From positions 1 through 57,001 of the forward strand of contig JABSRN010000063.1 in the NCBI GenBank assembly GCA_013214025.1: a stretch of DNA of 57,001 nt, read 5' to 3'. A program made the position numbers and the translations under genes. Origin of the DNA: Polyangiaceae bacterium (lineage in GTDB: Bacteria > Myxococcota_A > Polyangia > Polyangiales > Polyangiaceae). The notes beneath the pieces are model-generated. The model did not search any database, was not told the origin of the DNA, and was given only the letters and a program-made list of their open reading frames with translations. Positions 1 through 8,280 of the stretch are shown one piece after another; within the stretch, counting starts at the first letter, position 1, and every line of letters starts with the position of its first letter.

Positions 1-2013
1 GCCGTCCGCCGGGACGCATGTGCCGTTGTCGTTGCAGGTGGTCGCCGCCAGGCAGTAGTCGCAGTTGGGATAGTTGAAGTAATTGGCGTCGCAGGTGCCG
101 CAGTCGGCGCCAGTGAATCCGGTGTCACAAGTGCAGTCGCCGCTCAGCGCACAATCGCCGTGGTCGCTGCAGGTGGTGGTGGCTTCGCAATAATCGCAGT
201 TGGGGTAGTCATAGTAGTCGGTGTCGCAGGTGCCGCAGTCGGGATCTGCGAAGCCGGTGGAGCAGTCGCAGCTGCCGTCACCGGTCTCGCAGCTGCCGTG
301 GCTATTACAGGTCGCGGCGGACGTGCAGTAGGTGCAGCTTGGGTAGCCAAAGTAATTGCTATCGCAGGAGCTGCAGTCGGATCCGTCGAAGCCGGTGGAG
401 CAGTCGCAGCTGCCGTCACTGGTGTCGCAGGTGCCGTTGTTGTTGCATGAGGCTTCCGCAGTACAAAAGCTACAGTTCGGGTAGTCAAAGTAATTCGAGT
501 CGCAGGAGTCGCAGCTTGAGCCCGAGTAGCCGGTGTCGCACTGACATGTTTCATCGGATTGGCAGCTACCGTTCCCGGTGCACGTAAGCGAATCGATGCA
601 GATGGTGAAATATACGGTTGCGCGGGCACAGAGACTGGGGAAGTTGTAGTCGCAGACCTCGTAGGTCATGGAGTCCGTCGTGCTCGTGCCTAGGCCGTCG
701 TTGTTGTATTCGAAGGCGTACTCAGTGCCGTTCGTCCACGCGGATTGTGTCATCGTGCCGTGCGTCGGGTTGACGATGAAGCCACGCGACGATTGGTCGG
801 GATAGTGGAGGCTGTCGTTGGCGCTGAAGTAGAAGCGGATGGTCTCGCCGTTGGCGACAGAGATATAGTCGTCTGCCGCGGTGGGTACCGCTGTTGTGAC
901 ATTGTAGCCAAGATCCTTGAGCGCCTCTTGCTCGAAGCTCAACAGCTCTCGCCGCGTCACCCCGGTTCCAATGGAATGCTGCATGACAGCGGTGAAGTGC
1001 ACTGAGCCGTTCCAGTGCCCGATGCTGCTCCCGTCGTTGAAGGGGGAGGGTGAATAAATCCACGGGTAGCTCCCGTATTCAGCTGTGGCGTAGGAACCTT
1101 GGAACCTGACGCTAGTGCTCGTTAGGTTGGCGGTGGTGCCAGCAAAGCTGCCGTCGCTGGGGAAGAGCTGAGTTGTGCTAAAATAGAGATAGGAATCGAA
1201 GAGGCTTCGGGTGTTGACGTTTTCTACAGGACCGTCCCCGTTGGCGTCGGTGGTCGACATGATGCCGAGCCCGTGGGTGAGCTCGTGCAACAGGACGCTG
1301 TAGAGATCGAACTCAGAGCCGCCGACGGTAGCGTTCTCGTCGCTCTCCCAGGTTCGGCCGAAGTTGACAGTGACGACCATGTCCCCCGTGCCAGTGTTGT
1401 AGTCGATGCCCTCCACGAGGTGGCGGAAGGGGTGCCCCTTCTGATAACCGGTGCCCGCTTGCATTCGTGGCGCGGCGGACGCGAGGGTGCCGGAGCCCGG
1501 GAGGTTGGTCGACAGCTGGACGTCAATGCTCAGATCGCCGGGTGCGTTCAGGTAGCTTTCGATCTTCGTCACTACTGACTCGAGGGTTTCCCGTCGCAGT
1601 TCGCCGATGGTCTGCCCGCCGCTGTAGATCGTTGAGTCGTCAAAGCCGAAGTCCGCGTTGGTGGTCACGTCTTCGTAGTTGATTGTGATAGCCGAGCTCA
1701 TGCCCATGAAGCTCATGGATCCGGCCGGAGTCATGGGTCCTTGGTTGGCGTTGGGGTTTGGAAGATCTCGCACCCAGGTGCCATCGAACTCTTTGTGGAG
1801 AGTCGGTTCGTCCTGGCTATTGGGTCCGATGGGGATTGGAATCAGGACCTGGGCATTCACTGAGGTAGATACGAAGAGGCTTAGCAGGACGCCAAAAATT
1901 GCCAGCCTGATCCGGTCGGACCGCCCAATCGCTGTGCTAGAGGCAGCTGGTGCAGCGACTGTTAGTGGGTTGGCGGTGATAGGATAAGTTCGGCCTGGAC
2001 GCGGCTCTGCCAT
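1..2013 (-). CDS. Secreted metzincin-like zinc protease with C-terminal EGF-like repeats (3' end outside window)
   Basis: The frame is open from the ATG at 2013 to the window edge (671 codons, no stop), so the C-terminus is missing. AAAGG lies just before the ATG. A long N-region precedes a hydrophobic stretch ending VNAQ (about residues 33-54), a likely signal peptide. The zinc-protease signature H243-E-L-T-H247-G-L-G-I-M-S sits mid-protein. Its third metzincin ligand position (HExxHxxGxxH/D) is Ser, so the third ligand is unclear. From about residue 470 there are repeated Cys-rich units of the type TGFxGxDCxxCDxNYFxYPxC, alternating with CNxxGxC, which resemble EGF/laminin-type repeats. Inference: an exported surface or extracellular protease whose repeats bind or space it from the cell. 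The family is recognised by motif only; the substrate is unknown. Confidence 0.8.
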   Translation of the reverse strand, partial: MAEPRPGRTYPITANPLTVAAPAASSTAIGRSDRIRLAIFGVLLSLFVSTSVNAQVLIPIPIGPNSQDEPTLHKEFDGTWVRDLPNPNANQGPMTPAGSMSFMGMSSAITINYEDVTTNADFGFDDSTIYSGGQTIGELRRETLESVVTKIESYLNAPGDLSIDVQLSTNLPGSGTLASAAPRMQAGTGYQKGHPFRHLVEGIDYNTGTGDMVVTVNFGRTWESDENATVGGSEFDLYSVLLHELTHGLGIMSTTDANGDGPVENVNTRSLFDSYLYFSTTQLFPSDGSFAGTTANLTSTSVRFQGSYATAEYGSYPWIYSPSPFNDGSSIGHWNGSVHFTAVMQHSIGTGVTRRELLSFEQEALKDLGYNVTTAVPTAADDYISVANGETIRFYFSANDSLHYPDQSSRGFIVNPTHGTMTQSAWTNGTEYAFEYNNDGLGTSTTDSMTYEVCDYNFPSLCARATVYFTICIDSLTCTGNGSCQSDETCQCDTGYSGSSCDSCDSNYFDYPNCSFCTAEASCNNNGTCDTSDGSCDCSTGFDGSDCSSCDSNYFGYPSCTYCTSAATCNSHGSCETGDGSCDCSTGFADPDCGTCDTDYYDYPNCDYCEATTTCSDHGDCALSGDCTCDTGFTGADCGTCDANYFNYPNCDYCLAATTCNDNGTCVPADG

Positions 2014-2633
2014 CCTTTCGTTGTGGCGGAACGATGCCAACGGTTCAAGTTGGAAAAACCGTGCCCAACGCGTGGCCTAGGGCGTCAAGGCTTGGCATGG
2101 CACCCACTGATGACCCTCAATGGGAGGGGGGCAGCAGTGGGTGCCCGTAGCGCGCTGTCGGTTCGGCGTGAGGGCGTCACCCTCCCGTGCGCGACTGCCC
2201 TGGCGAAAGTAGCCGCTATTGCCTGTTCTGGGTCCGTCCAAATTGCCAAAATTTCGACACCGAAACGGCCCAGCTGACACAATTTGACCATTGGGTCACC
2301 CGGCGCGTGGTCAGCGCGGCGTGCGGCGGGAGCCGTACGTCCGTTTCTCCGCGACGCGGGGTGGCGTTCTGGGGGGTGAAGTCAATCGCTAAGCCGGGGC
2401 GAACTATTTTTCCGGAAGCCGAACTGAACCCAAGTCTAGGCGAGTGCGGCATGCCAATAGCTCGTCCTGTTCCAGAAACTGCCGGCGGGGGGTGCTCGCC
2501 GCGACCAGAGCTCCCGGGAGATGTCTGATTGTTGTTCGCCGTTTCCGATTGTCGCAGGACTTTTGGGAGCTGCTTTAGCTATCGTTGGCGCAGAAACTTT
2601 GGGTTGGACGATGCCCTGATTACAATCATCGCT
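2014..2633. other. Divergent intergenic region
   Basis: About 620 bp separate the leftward protease gene from the rightward TMEM175-like gene. The short open frames here look like GC-rich shadows: none has a good ribosome binding site or recognisable product. Promoters for both genes must lie here, but no convincing -35/-10 pair was identified. Confidence 0.5.
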
Positions 2634-3269
2634 ATGTCCAAAGAGGCGATGGGGGCGTTTATCGACGCGGTTTACGCGATCGCGATCACGATCTTGGCGC
2701 TGGAGGCTCCGGCACAGCTCGCGGTCGATGTGCAGGTGTCGGAGCTAGTGGCGCTGGTGGTCGAGTACGCCTTGGCCTTCATGATCCTGTTCTCATTTTG
2801 GGTTCAGCATAGGCGTCTCAATCGTGTGCCATCGCAGATCAGTCGCCCTCAGCTGTGGCTGCACGGCATTATCCTGTTGACGGTTTGTTTGATCCCCCGA
2901 GCTACCAGTCTTGTATTTCAATACGGCGGAGTGGGGGAGTGGCTTCATGCTCCCGAGGTACTGGCGGCGACCAACACGCGGCGAGAGATGGTGGTGGATC
3001 TCTTTTATTGCGGAATGATTTTCGCGGCAGACACCACCTTGCTCATGTTGATGTTTGTCATCTGGAGAGATCCTGACGCAGAGCGCGACAATCTGATTTG
3101 GCGCAGCAAAGTGATCAGCTCGTGTTTGTTATTGACGGGCCTGTTCGCCGCTATGGCAACGTCTATTCAGAACCGGTATTTTGGAGCCATCATTCCTGTG
3201 GCACTGCTCCTTGAAGTAGAACTGTGTAGCTTGATGTTCCGCGCGGTTCGGCCACCGGCAACCGCCTAG
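2634..3269 (+). CDS. TMEM175/DUF1211-type membrane protein (putative potassium channel)
   Basis: The protein has 211 residues from the ATG at 2634; an in-frame TTG at 2529 would add 35 residues but breaks the family's usual N-terminus. Bacterial TMEM175 proteins begin with a first helix carrying RxxxFSDGVxAIxxTLLVLEI. Here the matching segment is GAFIDAVYAIAITILALEAP, at the extreme N-terminus. About six hydrophobic segments follow, the usual count for one bacterial protomer. In this family the FSD motif helps assemble the tetrameric potassium-conducting pore in the inner membrane. The Arg and the Ser-Asp-Gly of the motif are altered here (F-I-D-A), so channel activity is not certain. It stands alone, with no obvious operon partner. 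Confidence 0.75.
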   Translation: MSKEAMGAFIDAVYAIAITILALEAPAQLAVDVQVSELVALVVEYALAFMILFSFWVQHRRLNRVPSQISRPQLWLHGIILLTVCLIPRATSLVFQYGGVGEWLHAPEVLAATNTRREMVVDLFYCGMIFAADTTLLMLMFVIWRDPDAERDNLIWRSKVISSCLLLTGLFAAMATSIQNRYFGAIIPVALLLEVELCSLMFRAVRPPATA

Positions 3270-3501
3270 CGCCATGGGCGGTCTCAGACTTAGTATTTCG
3301 GCTGTCGGTGTCGACGTTATGGTGACCGGCTCGGAACCGGCCCCCATGGGGGGGCTCGGACGTGGGGAGAGGTAGGTCCGGTCTGTGCCGGCGTGTGCCA
3401 AGATGCGGCATGAGCTGTCAGGGTGGCCCGACATTGGGCTTTCTAACTACCTGTAATTATTCCCGTCTGGTGCTGGCTCGAAGCTTGCGTAGAGAGGCGG
3501 T

Positions 3502-4248
3502 ATGTCTAGAAAACGATCTCGGATAAGTAGCTTGAAGGCGCCCTTCGTCGTGACTGTCGCGGTGGTCGGAATGGGCGCCGGCGGCTGCACTGGTAATTCG
3601 GACTCAGCACCCACGGGAAACACGGCGAACTCGGCTAACCCGGCGGAGTGTCCTACCCTGGAACCCACGGGAGACGCGGTGTGTGCCGTGGCCGCCGATG
3701 TGGCTTGCAACTACAACAACGGTCAGGGGCAAGGGACCAACGCGAATTGCGCGGAAGGCAAATGGGTGGTCAACACCTACGAGGATACGTTGACGGGTAA
3801 TCCGCCGGAGCCGGAGCCGATGTGTCCGGACGCCGCACCGACAAGCGGAGACTTGTGTTGGTACTACGGAGAGAGCTGCGGATACGGTGATTGCTACGGC
3901 ACCCCGACGACCGACGCTAGCTGTGTGGACGGTAGTTGGCTCGTGTCCATAATGAGCTGCAACCCGCCGATGCCAGAGCCAGACTCCGGCCCGATCGAGC
4001 TGGACGGCGGTCCGCCGGACGGGGCAGCCGACGCGGAATCTGCAGAGTGTCCGGAGATCCCGCCGACGATGGGCGAGCCGTGCTCGATCTCCGGGCAGGA
4101 CATCTGTGGATACAACGAGTGTTTGGGCTACTGGACGACGGAGGCTAGCTGCGTCGATTCCCAATGGAGCTTGATGACTCTCACCTGCAACCCACCGATG
4201 CCTATGCCGGATTCTGGGCTCTCGCTCGATGCTGGTGACGGAGGCTAG
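3502..4248 (+). CDS. Cys-rich repeat lipoprotein
   Basis: The 248-residue protein has a basic N-terminus and a lipobox ending GAGGC (Cys29), so it is probably lipid-anchored. The mature part contains three related units of about 55-60 residues: C-P-x-x-x-P-T-x-G-[DE]-x-C, a G-x-x-C-x-Y-x-[ED]-C core, an ASCVD-x-x-W stretch, and an ending [ST]CNPPMP in the last two; the first unit is more divergent. The units are joined by acidic Pro/Asp/Gly-rich linkers. I know no function for this repeat; similar small Cys-rich surface lipoproteins are common in myxobacteria. An AGAGAGGCGGT stretch precedes the ATG and may serve as the ribosome binding site. It is followed by an inverted-repeat hairpin and then by a convergent gene. 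Confidence 0.75.
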   Translation: MSRKRSRISSLKAPFVVTVAVVGMGAGGCTGNSDSAPTGNTANSANPAECPTLEPTGDAVCAVAADVACNYNNGQGQGTNANCAEGKWVVNTYEDTLTGNPPEPEPMCPDAAPTSGDLCWYYGESCGYGDCYGTPTTDASCVDGSWLVSIMSCNPPMPEPDSGPIELDGGPPDGAADAESAECPEIPPTMGEPCSISGQDICGYNECLGYWTTEASCVDSQWSLMTLTCNPPMPMPDSGLSLDAGDGG

Positions 4249-4285
4249 GTCGCACTGATTCGATAGCGTGCAGTGCATCGAGAGC

Positions 4286-4317
4286 GCCCCGTCTGGTTCC
4301 ATTGAACAAGACGGGGC
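4286..4317. terminator. Hairpin between convergent genes
   Basis: GCCCCGTCT (4286-4294) and AGACGGGGC (4309-4317) form a perfect 9-bp stem. Four more pairs (GTTC/GAAC) follow inside after one mismatch, leaving a 4-nt loop. It lies between the ends of the convergent genes at 4248 and 4343. There is no strong T-tract on either side, so it could be a bidirectional terminator or an RNA 3' end protector. Confidence 0.55.
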
Positions 4318-4342
4318 AAACGCTGTGGCGCGTTGTCGCGCC

Positions 4343-6430
4343 CTACTCGATACGACGCAGTCGCGTGCCATCGACAGCGAAGATCGAGTTGTACTTGTAG
4401 TTGAAGCTCATCGCGCCGAGGGGTTGATGAAAGATCGCGGGCCCGGACGGCGGGTTGTTACACGTGCCGTCTTGGATGCCCGTATGGTAGACGCCCTGAG
4501 TGTCGGCGCCGAACCCGTCCCGAGCCGCGTTGCCGCCCGTTGCGTCGCAACCCTGAACCCCGACGAAGGTCGTTGTCTGGACGTTAGAGAGCACGGTCTG
4601 ACGGATCGTGGCGTGGTGCTGTTCTCCGAAATAAATGCTGGTGCCGTCGGAGATGATGCCGCGCGGGCGTGCGATGGTTGTGTTGGCGGCGTCGCTGTCG
4701 GTGTAGGCCGTGGGGGGGGTGGCTGATACCGAGCCGCTGATCACTACATCTAGCTGGGTGCTTACGGTGTCGTACTTGAGAATGGCTTCTCCGTTGGTAT
4801 CGATGATGAATAGGTTGCCGTCATTATCAGCTGTCATGTAGCGCGGGCTCACCATGATTGCTGCTGTTCCGAGGCCGGCGACGGGCGCTGCAGGTTCACC
4901 GGCACACGCGCCCGAGCAGGGAGCCGGGCACGTGTAGGGCGCAGATTGTGTGACGCCGTTGTCCGGATCCCTCGTGCCCGCGATGGTGACGAGATCGCCG
5001 GAGGCGGGGTCGTAGCTGCGCAGCACGCGCTCGCAGCCGTCCAGCAGGTACACCAAGCCATTCCAGTAGGTCAGTCCTCTTGCATCGTGGAGTAAGCCCG
5101 TGCTTCGGTCGCCATCGATGGCACCGCAGGAGCCTCGTGTCCCCGTTACTGTGGTCACGTCGCCGGTGGCGATATTGATCTCACGCAACACGTGCTGGGA
5201 AGCGACCCAGATGGTGGTCCCATCGGTGGTCATCGTGCCCATGTAGCCGAAGGTGGCGGTGCTCGCGCTGCCATCCACGGTATCCGGCGCTGGGGTCAGG
5301 CCCGAGTTGCAAGTACCGCTGGAACACGAGCAGTTCGAAGTCGAGCCGCCGGTGATAAACGTCGGATCGCAGGCGCTCGTGCCTGGCGCCGCCGTACATG
5401 CCGCAATATCTATTGCGGCGACACCACAGGGTCCCCCAGTGTTGCACCCGTTCACCCCGAGATAGATGGTCGTGTTATCCGTCGTCATCGATTGGGCGTC
5501 GATGGCGGCATTGAGCGTTGTCACGTCGCCCTTCAAGTTGCAGGTGGCGTTACAACCGGCGCCGGTCGCCGGAGTGCCGTCCGGCGGGTCGCAAACTTCC
5601 AGCCCATCGAGCGCGTCGTTTCCACAGGAGACTCCGCCGACCGGCTCGAGCTGGCAGTTGCTGTCGCAGCCGTCCAGGTTGTTGGTATCCCCTTCGTCAC
5701 ATTCTTCGCCAGCGGCGATATCGAGAATGTCGTCACCGCAGAATCCGCAGCCGCTGGTGTTGATATAACAAGCATTGCAGCGGAGCTGTCCCGTGTGCCC
5801 GGCACCGAGCTCAGTGGCACAGGTGGCCGCGCCGAAATCAGTGCCTTCGCATTCGTCGGAGCGTTCGAGGCTGCCGTTGCCGCAGGTGTCGGCTGAGCAG
5901 AAATTGTTGACGCAGACCAGGCCGCCGTTGCATGTGGTGCCGTTGGTGCAAGCACAGCCTTCGTCTCCGACTGGACAGGCACAGGCGCTGGCGTCAATGG
6001 CGCAGGCGTTGCAACTCAAGGATCCCGCAAAACCGAAGCCGAGTTCGCTGGCGCAGGTGGCGGAGCCGAATTCGCTGCCGTCACAGACTTCGGTGTTGTG
6101 TTTCGTGCCGTCTCCGCAGACGGCGGGCGCGCAGGTATCCGGATTCAGCGTCGGGCAGGGGTCGATGTCCCCGCACACGCCGTCTGCGTCGATGTCGTTG
6201 TCGGGATCGAGTGGGCAGCTGTCGACGGCGTCGCAAATGCCGTCGGTGTCCTGGTCGCGGCAGTTGCCGGCGTCGCTTTGACCGCTGCCGCCCGTGCCGG
6301 TGTTGCCACCCGCAGAGCCTTGCCCGCCGTCGATGTTTACAATCGCCGTGAAGGTGACGTCGTCACCGCAAGCCGTGAATCCTAGCGCGCACACCCCGAG
6401 GACGATTGGAGTCGACCATAATTTAAGCAT
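4343..6430 (-). CDS. Large Cys-rich lipoprotein with DUF4215-like repeats and NHL-like propeller
   Basis: The start at 6430 is preferred over an in-frame ATG 51 bp upstream. It has GAGGTG upstream and gives a lipoprotein signal ending LGFTAC (Cys21); the product has 695 residues. After a Gly/Ser linker comes a thrombospondin-type-3-like Asp-rich stretch (DxDxDGICDAVDSC... and DADGVCGDIDPC), a calcium-binding type of motif. Then follow several CGDG/CGNG...CDGSEFGxATC units and a clear DUF4215-type repeat (GEECDEGDTNNLDGCDSNCQ). The C-terminal half contains repeated W/Y-Asp-Gly loops such as TTDGTTIWVASQ, ARGLTYWNGLVYLLDGC and ITADNDGNLFIID, typical of NHL/SMP-30-like beta-propellers. Inference: an outer-surface binding or adhesion lipoprotein. 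Function unknown. Confidence 0.8.
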   Translation of the reverse strand: MLKLWSTPIVLGVCALGFTACGDDVTFTAIVNIDGGQGSAGGNTGTGGSGQSDAGNCRDQDTDGICDAVDSCPLDPDNDIDADGVCGDIDPCPTLNPDTCAPAVCGDGTKHNTEVCDGSEFGSATCASELGFGFAGSLSCNACAIDASACACPVGDEGCACTNGTTCNGGLVCVNNFCSADTCGNGSLERSDECEGTDFGAATCATELGAGHTGQLRCNACYINTSGCGFCGDDILDIAAGEECDEGDTNNLDGCDSNCQLEPVGGVSCGNDALDGLEVCDPPDGTPATGAGCNATCNLKGDVTTLNAAIDAQSMTTDNTTIYLGVNGCNTGGPCGVAAIDIAACTAAPGTSACDPTFITGGSTSNCSCSSGTCNSGLTPAPDTVDGSASTATFGYMGTMTTDGTTIWVASQHVLREINIATGDVTTVTGTRGSCGAIDGDRSTGLLHDARGLTYWNGLVYLLDGCERVLRSYDPASGDLVTIAGTRDPDNGVTQSAPYTCPAPCSGACAGEPAAPVAGLGTAAIMVSPRYMTADNDGNLFIIDTNGEAILKYDTVSTQLDVVISGSVSATPPTAYTDSDAANTTIARPRGIISDGTSIYFGEQHHATIRQTVLSNVQTTTFVGVQGCDATGGNAARDGFGADTQGVYHTGIQDGTCNNPPSGPAIFHQPLGAMSFNYKYNSIFAVDGTRLRRIE

Positions 6431-6962
6431 CTTGCACCTCAACAGTAAGAATAGAGGGGCGCATAATATCACGGCCTTCAATCATCTAGCTGCGCGGCAG
6501 GTTGTGATTTCGTAGTTGAGAATTCAGTCGCTCGGGATTCACGGAAGCGTCGGAGCTGTTGTATTCTGGGGATCGCGAGGCGTAGGATCTGTAGGTTCTG
6601 CACGTACGGAGGCCTACAGTTTGGGAACTGGTCGGGCCGTGATGAGATGCCTGAGTCGACGCTCCTCAGCAAATATTGTCGTGCTGGTGGTCGCTGTCTG
6701 ACGGTGGTTCCCAACCCGCGGTCAGGCGTGGCTCATGCGCTAAACATTCGGGATAGCTAGGGAACATTAGATCCTGGCGGCTAGTCGTCGCGGCTCAGAA
6801 GACCGAGGCGGTGGGATGGTGGGTGAACGCCATACATTGGTGATGCACTGGACCAATAAAGCCTGTACAATAAAGCCTGTACAATAAAGTCGGTACAATA
6901 AAGTCGGTACAATAAGTACTACCCGGGTTGCGGACTCCCGAACCCAAGCAAGGCGTTGCGTT
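6431..6962. other. Divergent intergenic region with tandem repeats
   Basis: No supported gene is seen between the two divergent lipoprotein genes. The right end, 54-109 bp before the ATG at 6963, is occupied by 14-bp tandem repeats listed separately. Confidence 0.5.
6854..6915 (+). repeat. 14-bp tandem repeats in a promoter-proximal spacer
   Basis: Four contiguous 14-bp units start with CAATAAAG. Units 1 and 2 are CAATAAAGCCTGTA and units 3 and 4 are CAATAAAGTCGGTA, followed by a partial fifth unit. The two-plus-two arrangement suggests successive duplications. The A/T-rich block sits about 50 bp upstream of the lectin-domain lipoprotein gene and could be an array of regulator sites or an up-element. 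Confidence 0.85.
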
Positions 6963-8273
6963 ATGCGTTCATGGATCCCGATCGTTCCCGTAGTTTTTTG
7001 CTCCCTCGGCGCCTGCGCGGAAGGCGCGTCAGTCCCGTCGGCAGTGGATGGTCGCAGCGCGGGGGAATACGGCACGAGCTCCGAGGTGTCTCCTGGACCG
7101 GCACCGAAGGGGGCCAGCGGCGGGGCGAGCGGTAACGACTACTCGGGAAATACTGGCGGGACCGGAGCTGCAGGCAATGCCGATACCCAAGACGCTGGAG
7201 GCGGAGCCCTCGCGAGCGGCGGCCAGGATGGCAGTGCTGGGCCAGGCACCGGCTGTGCTAGCCACACGGAGTGCAACGACGACAACCCGTGCACGGATGA
7301 CGTGTGCGGTGGCAACGCGGAGTGCGTGTACCTCAACGTCGAGGGCGCCTGCGATGACGGCTTGGAGTGCACGACCGCGGACAGCTGTAGTTCCGGGCGC
7401 TGTCTGGGTGCCAACAATTGCGCGGATGGTCAAGCATGCGATCTCGAGCGAGGCATTTGCGTGACGTGCGCTGAGAACGTCGACTGCGATGACAATAACC
7501 CGTGCACGGACGATATTTGCGATCAGGGTACATGTAGCTACGTCGACAACACGGCGAGCTGCGACGATAACGTTGACTGCACCGAAGGCGATAGCTGCAG
7601 CGCGGGCAGCTGCGGTGGCGGAGCACCGAACGACACCCTCTGCGGCGACGACAACGTTTGCACCGATGATGTTTGCTCTAGCGCGGGCTGCCAGTGGTCG
7701 GATAATTCCGCCGTGTGTGACGACGGAATCGATTGCACCGCGGATACCTGCTCAGCGGGCTCTTGCGTGGGTGCGGATACGTGTGGCGACGGCTGGGTAT
7801 GCGACACCGGTGGTGGGCAATGTGTAGAGGTTGATTGCCCGAGCCTATTGGCAGGCTCCGTGTTGTTCGAAGGTCACTGTTATCACTTTGATCAAGGTGA
7901 GGGTGGCATGTTGGACAACGCTCACGGTGACTGGGACGAGACCAAGAGTTATTGCCAGGGACTGGGAGCCAACTGGAAGCTGGCAGTGCTCGAGAGCGCC
8001 GCGGAAAATGACTTCGTGAACCAGCAGATCTGGGACTATGACGGTGGCGAACCCGACGGAAATTGGTGTTTTGGTCACCGGCAGAGCGGCGACGTCTGGC
8101 AGGGCGTCAACGGAGAAGGCATCGGTCAGTGGGCCTCGGGGCAGCTCTCTGGGGGTGGCGATGACTGCGCCAGCATGGTCTGGCAGTCGTCACTTCCTAG
8201 CTCGGGAGACAACTGGCAAAAAGTGGATTGCGACTGGGACGATTGCGGCGCCATCTGCGAATACACGCCCTAA
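6963..8273 (+). CDS. Cys-rich lipoprotein with C-terminal C-type lectin domain
   Basis: The 436-residue product has a short signal and a lipobox SLGAC (Cys18), then a Gly/Ser/Ala-rich linker. Repeats of the form CNDDNPCTDDVC...CDDGLECTTxDSC follow from about residue 97 to 285, a Cys-rich module frequent in myxobacterial surface proteins. The last ~145 residues fit a C-type lectin fold: GHCYHF near the start, a W-x-x-A/T-x-x-x-C-x-x-LG helix (WDETKSYCQGLGANWKLAVLES), and the end motif DDC...W...DCDWDDCGAICEY. Inference: a lipid-anchored surface protein that may bind sugar or protein ligands. It converges on the hybrid kinase gene with a 7-bp gap. Confidence 0.8.
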   Translation: MRSWIPIVPVVFCSLGACAEGASVPSAVDGRSAGEYGTSSEVSPGPAPKGASGGASGNDYSGNTGGTGAAGNADTQDAGGGALASGGQDGSAGPGTGCASHTECNDDNPCTDDVCGGNAECVYLNVEGACDDGLECTTADSCSSGRCLGANNCADGQACDLERGICVTCAENVDCDDNNPCTDDICDQGTCSYVDNTASCDDNVDCTEGDSCSAGSCGGGAPNDTLCGDDNVCTDDVCSSAGCQWSDNSAVCDDGIDCTADTCSAGSCVGADTCGDGWVCDTGGGQCVEVDCPSLLAGSVLFEGHCYHFDQGEGGMLDNAHGDWDETKSYCQGLGANWKLAVLESAAENDFVNQQIWDYDGGEPDGNWCFGHRQSGDVWQGVNGEGIGQWASGQLSGGGDDCASMVWQSSLPSSGDNWQKVDCDWDDCGAICEYTP

Positions 8274-8280
8274 TCGACTT

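Noticed and set aside
144-629. Pro/Ala/Thr-rich minus-strand frame
   Set aside because: Out-of-frame shadow of the EGF-like repeats of the protease gene.
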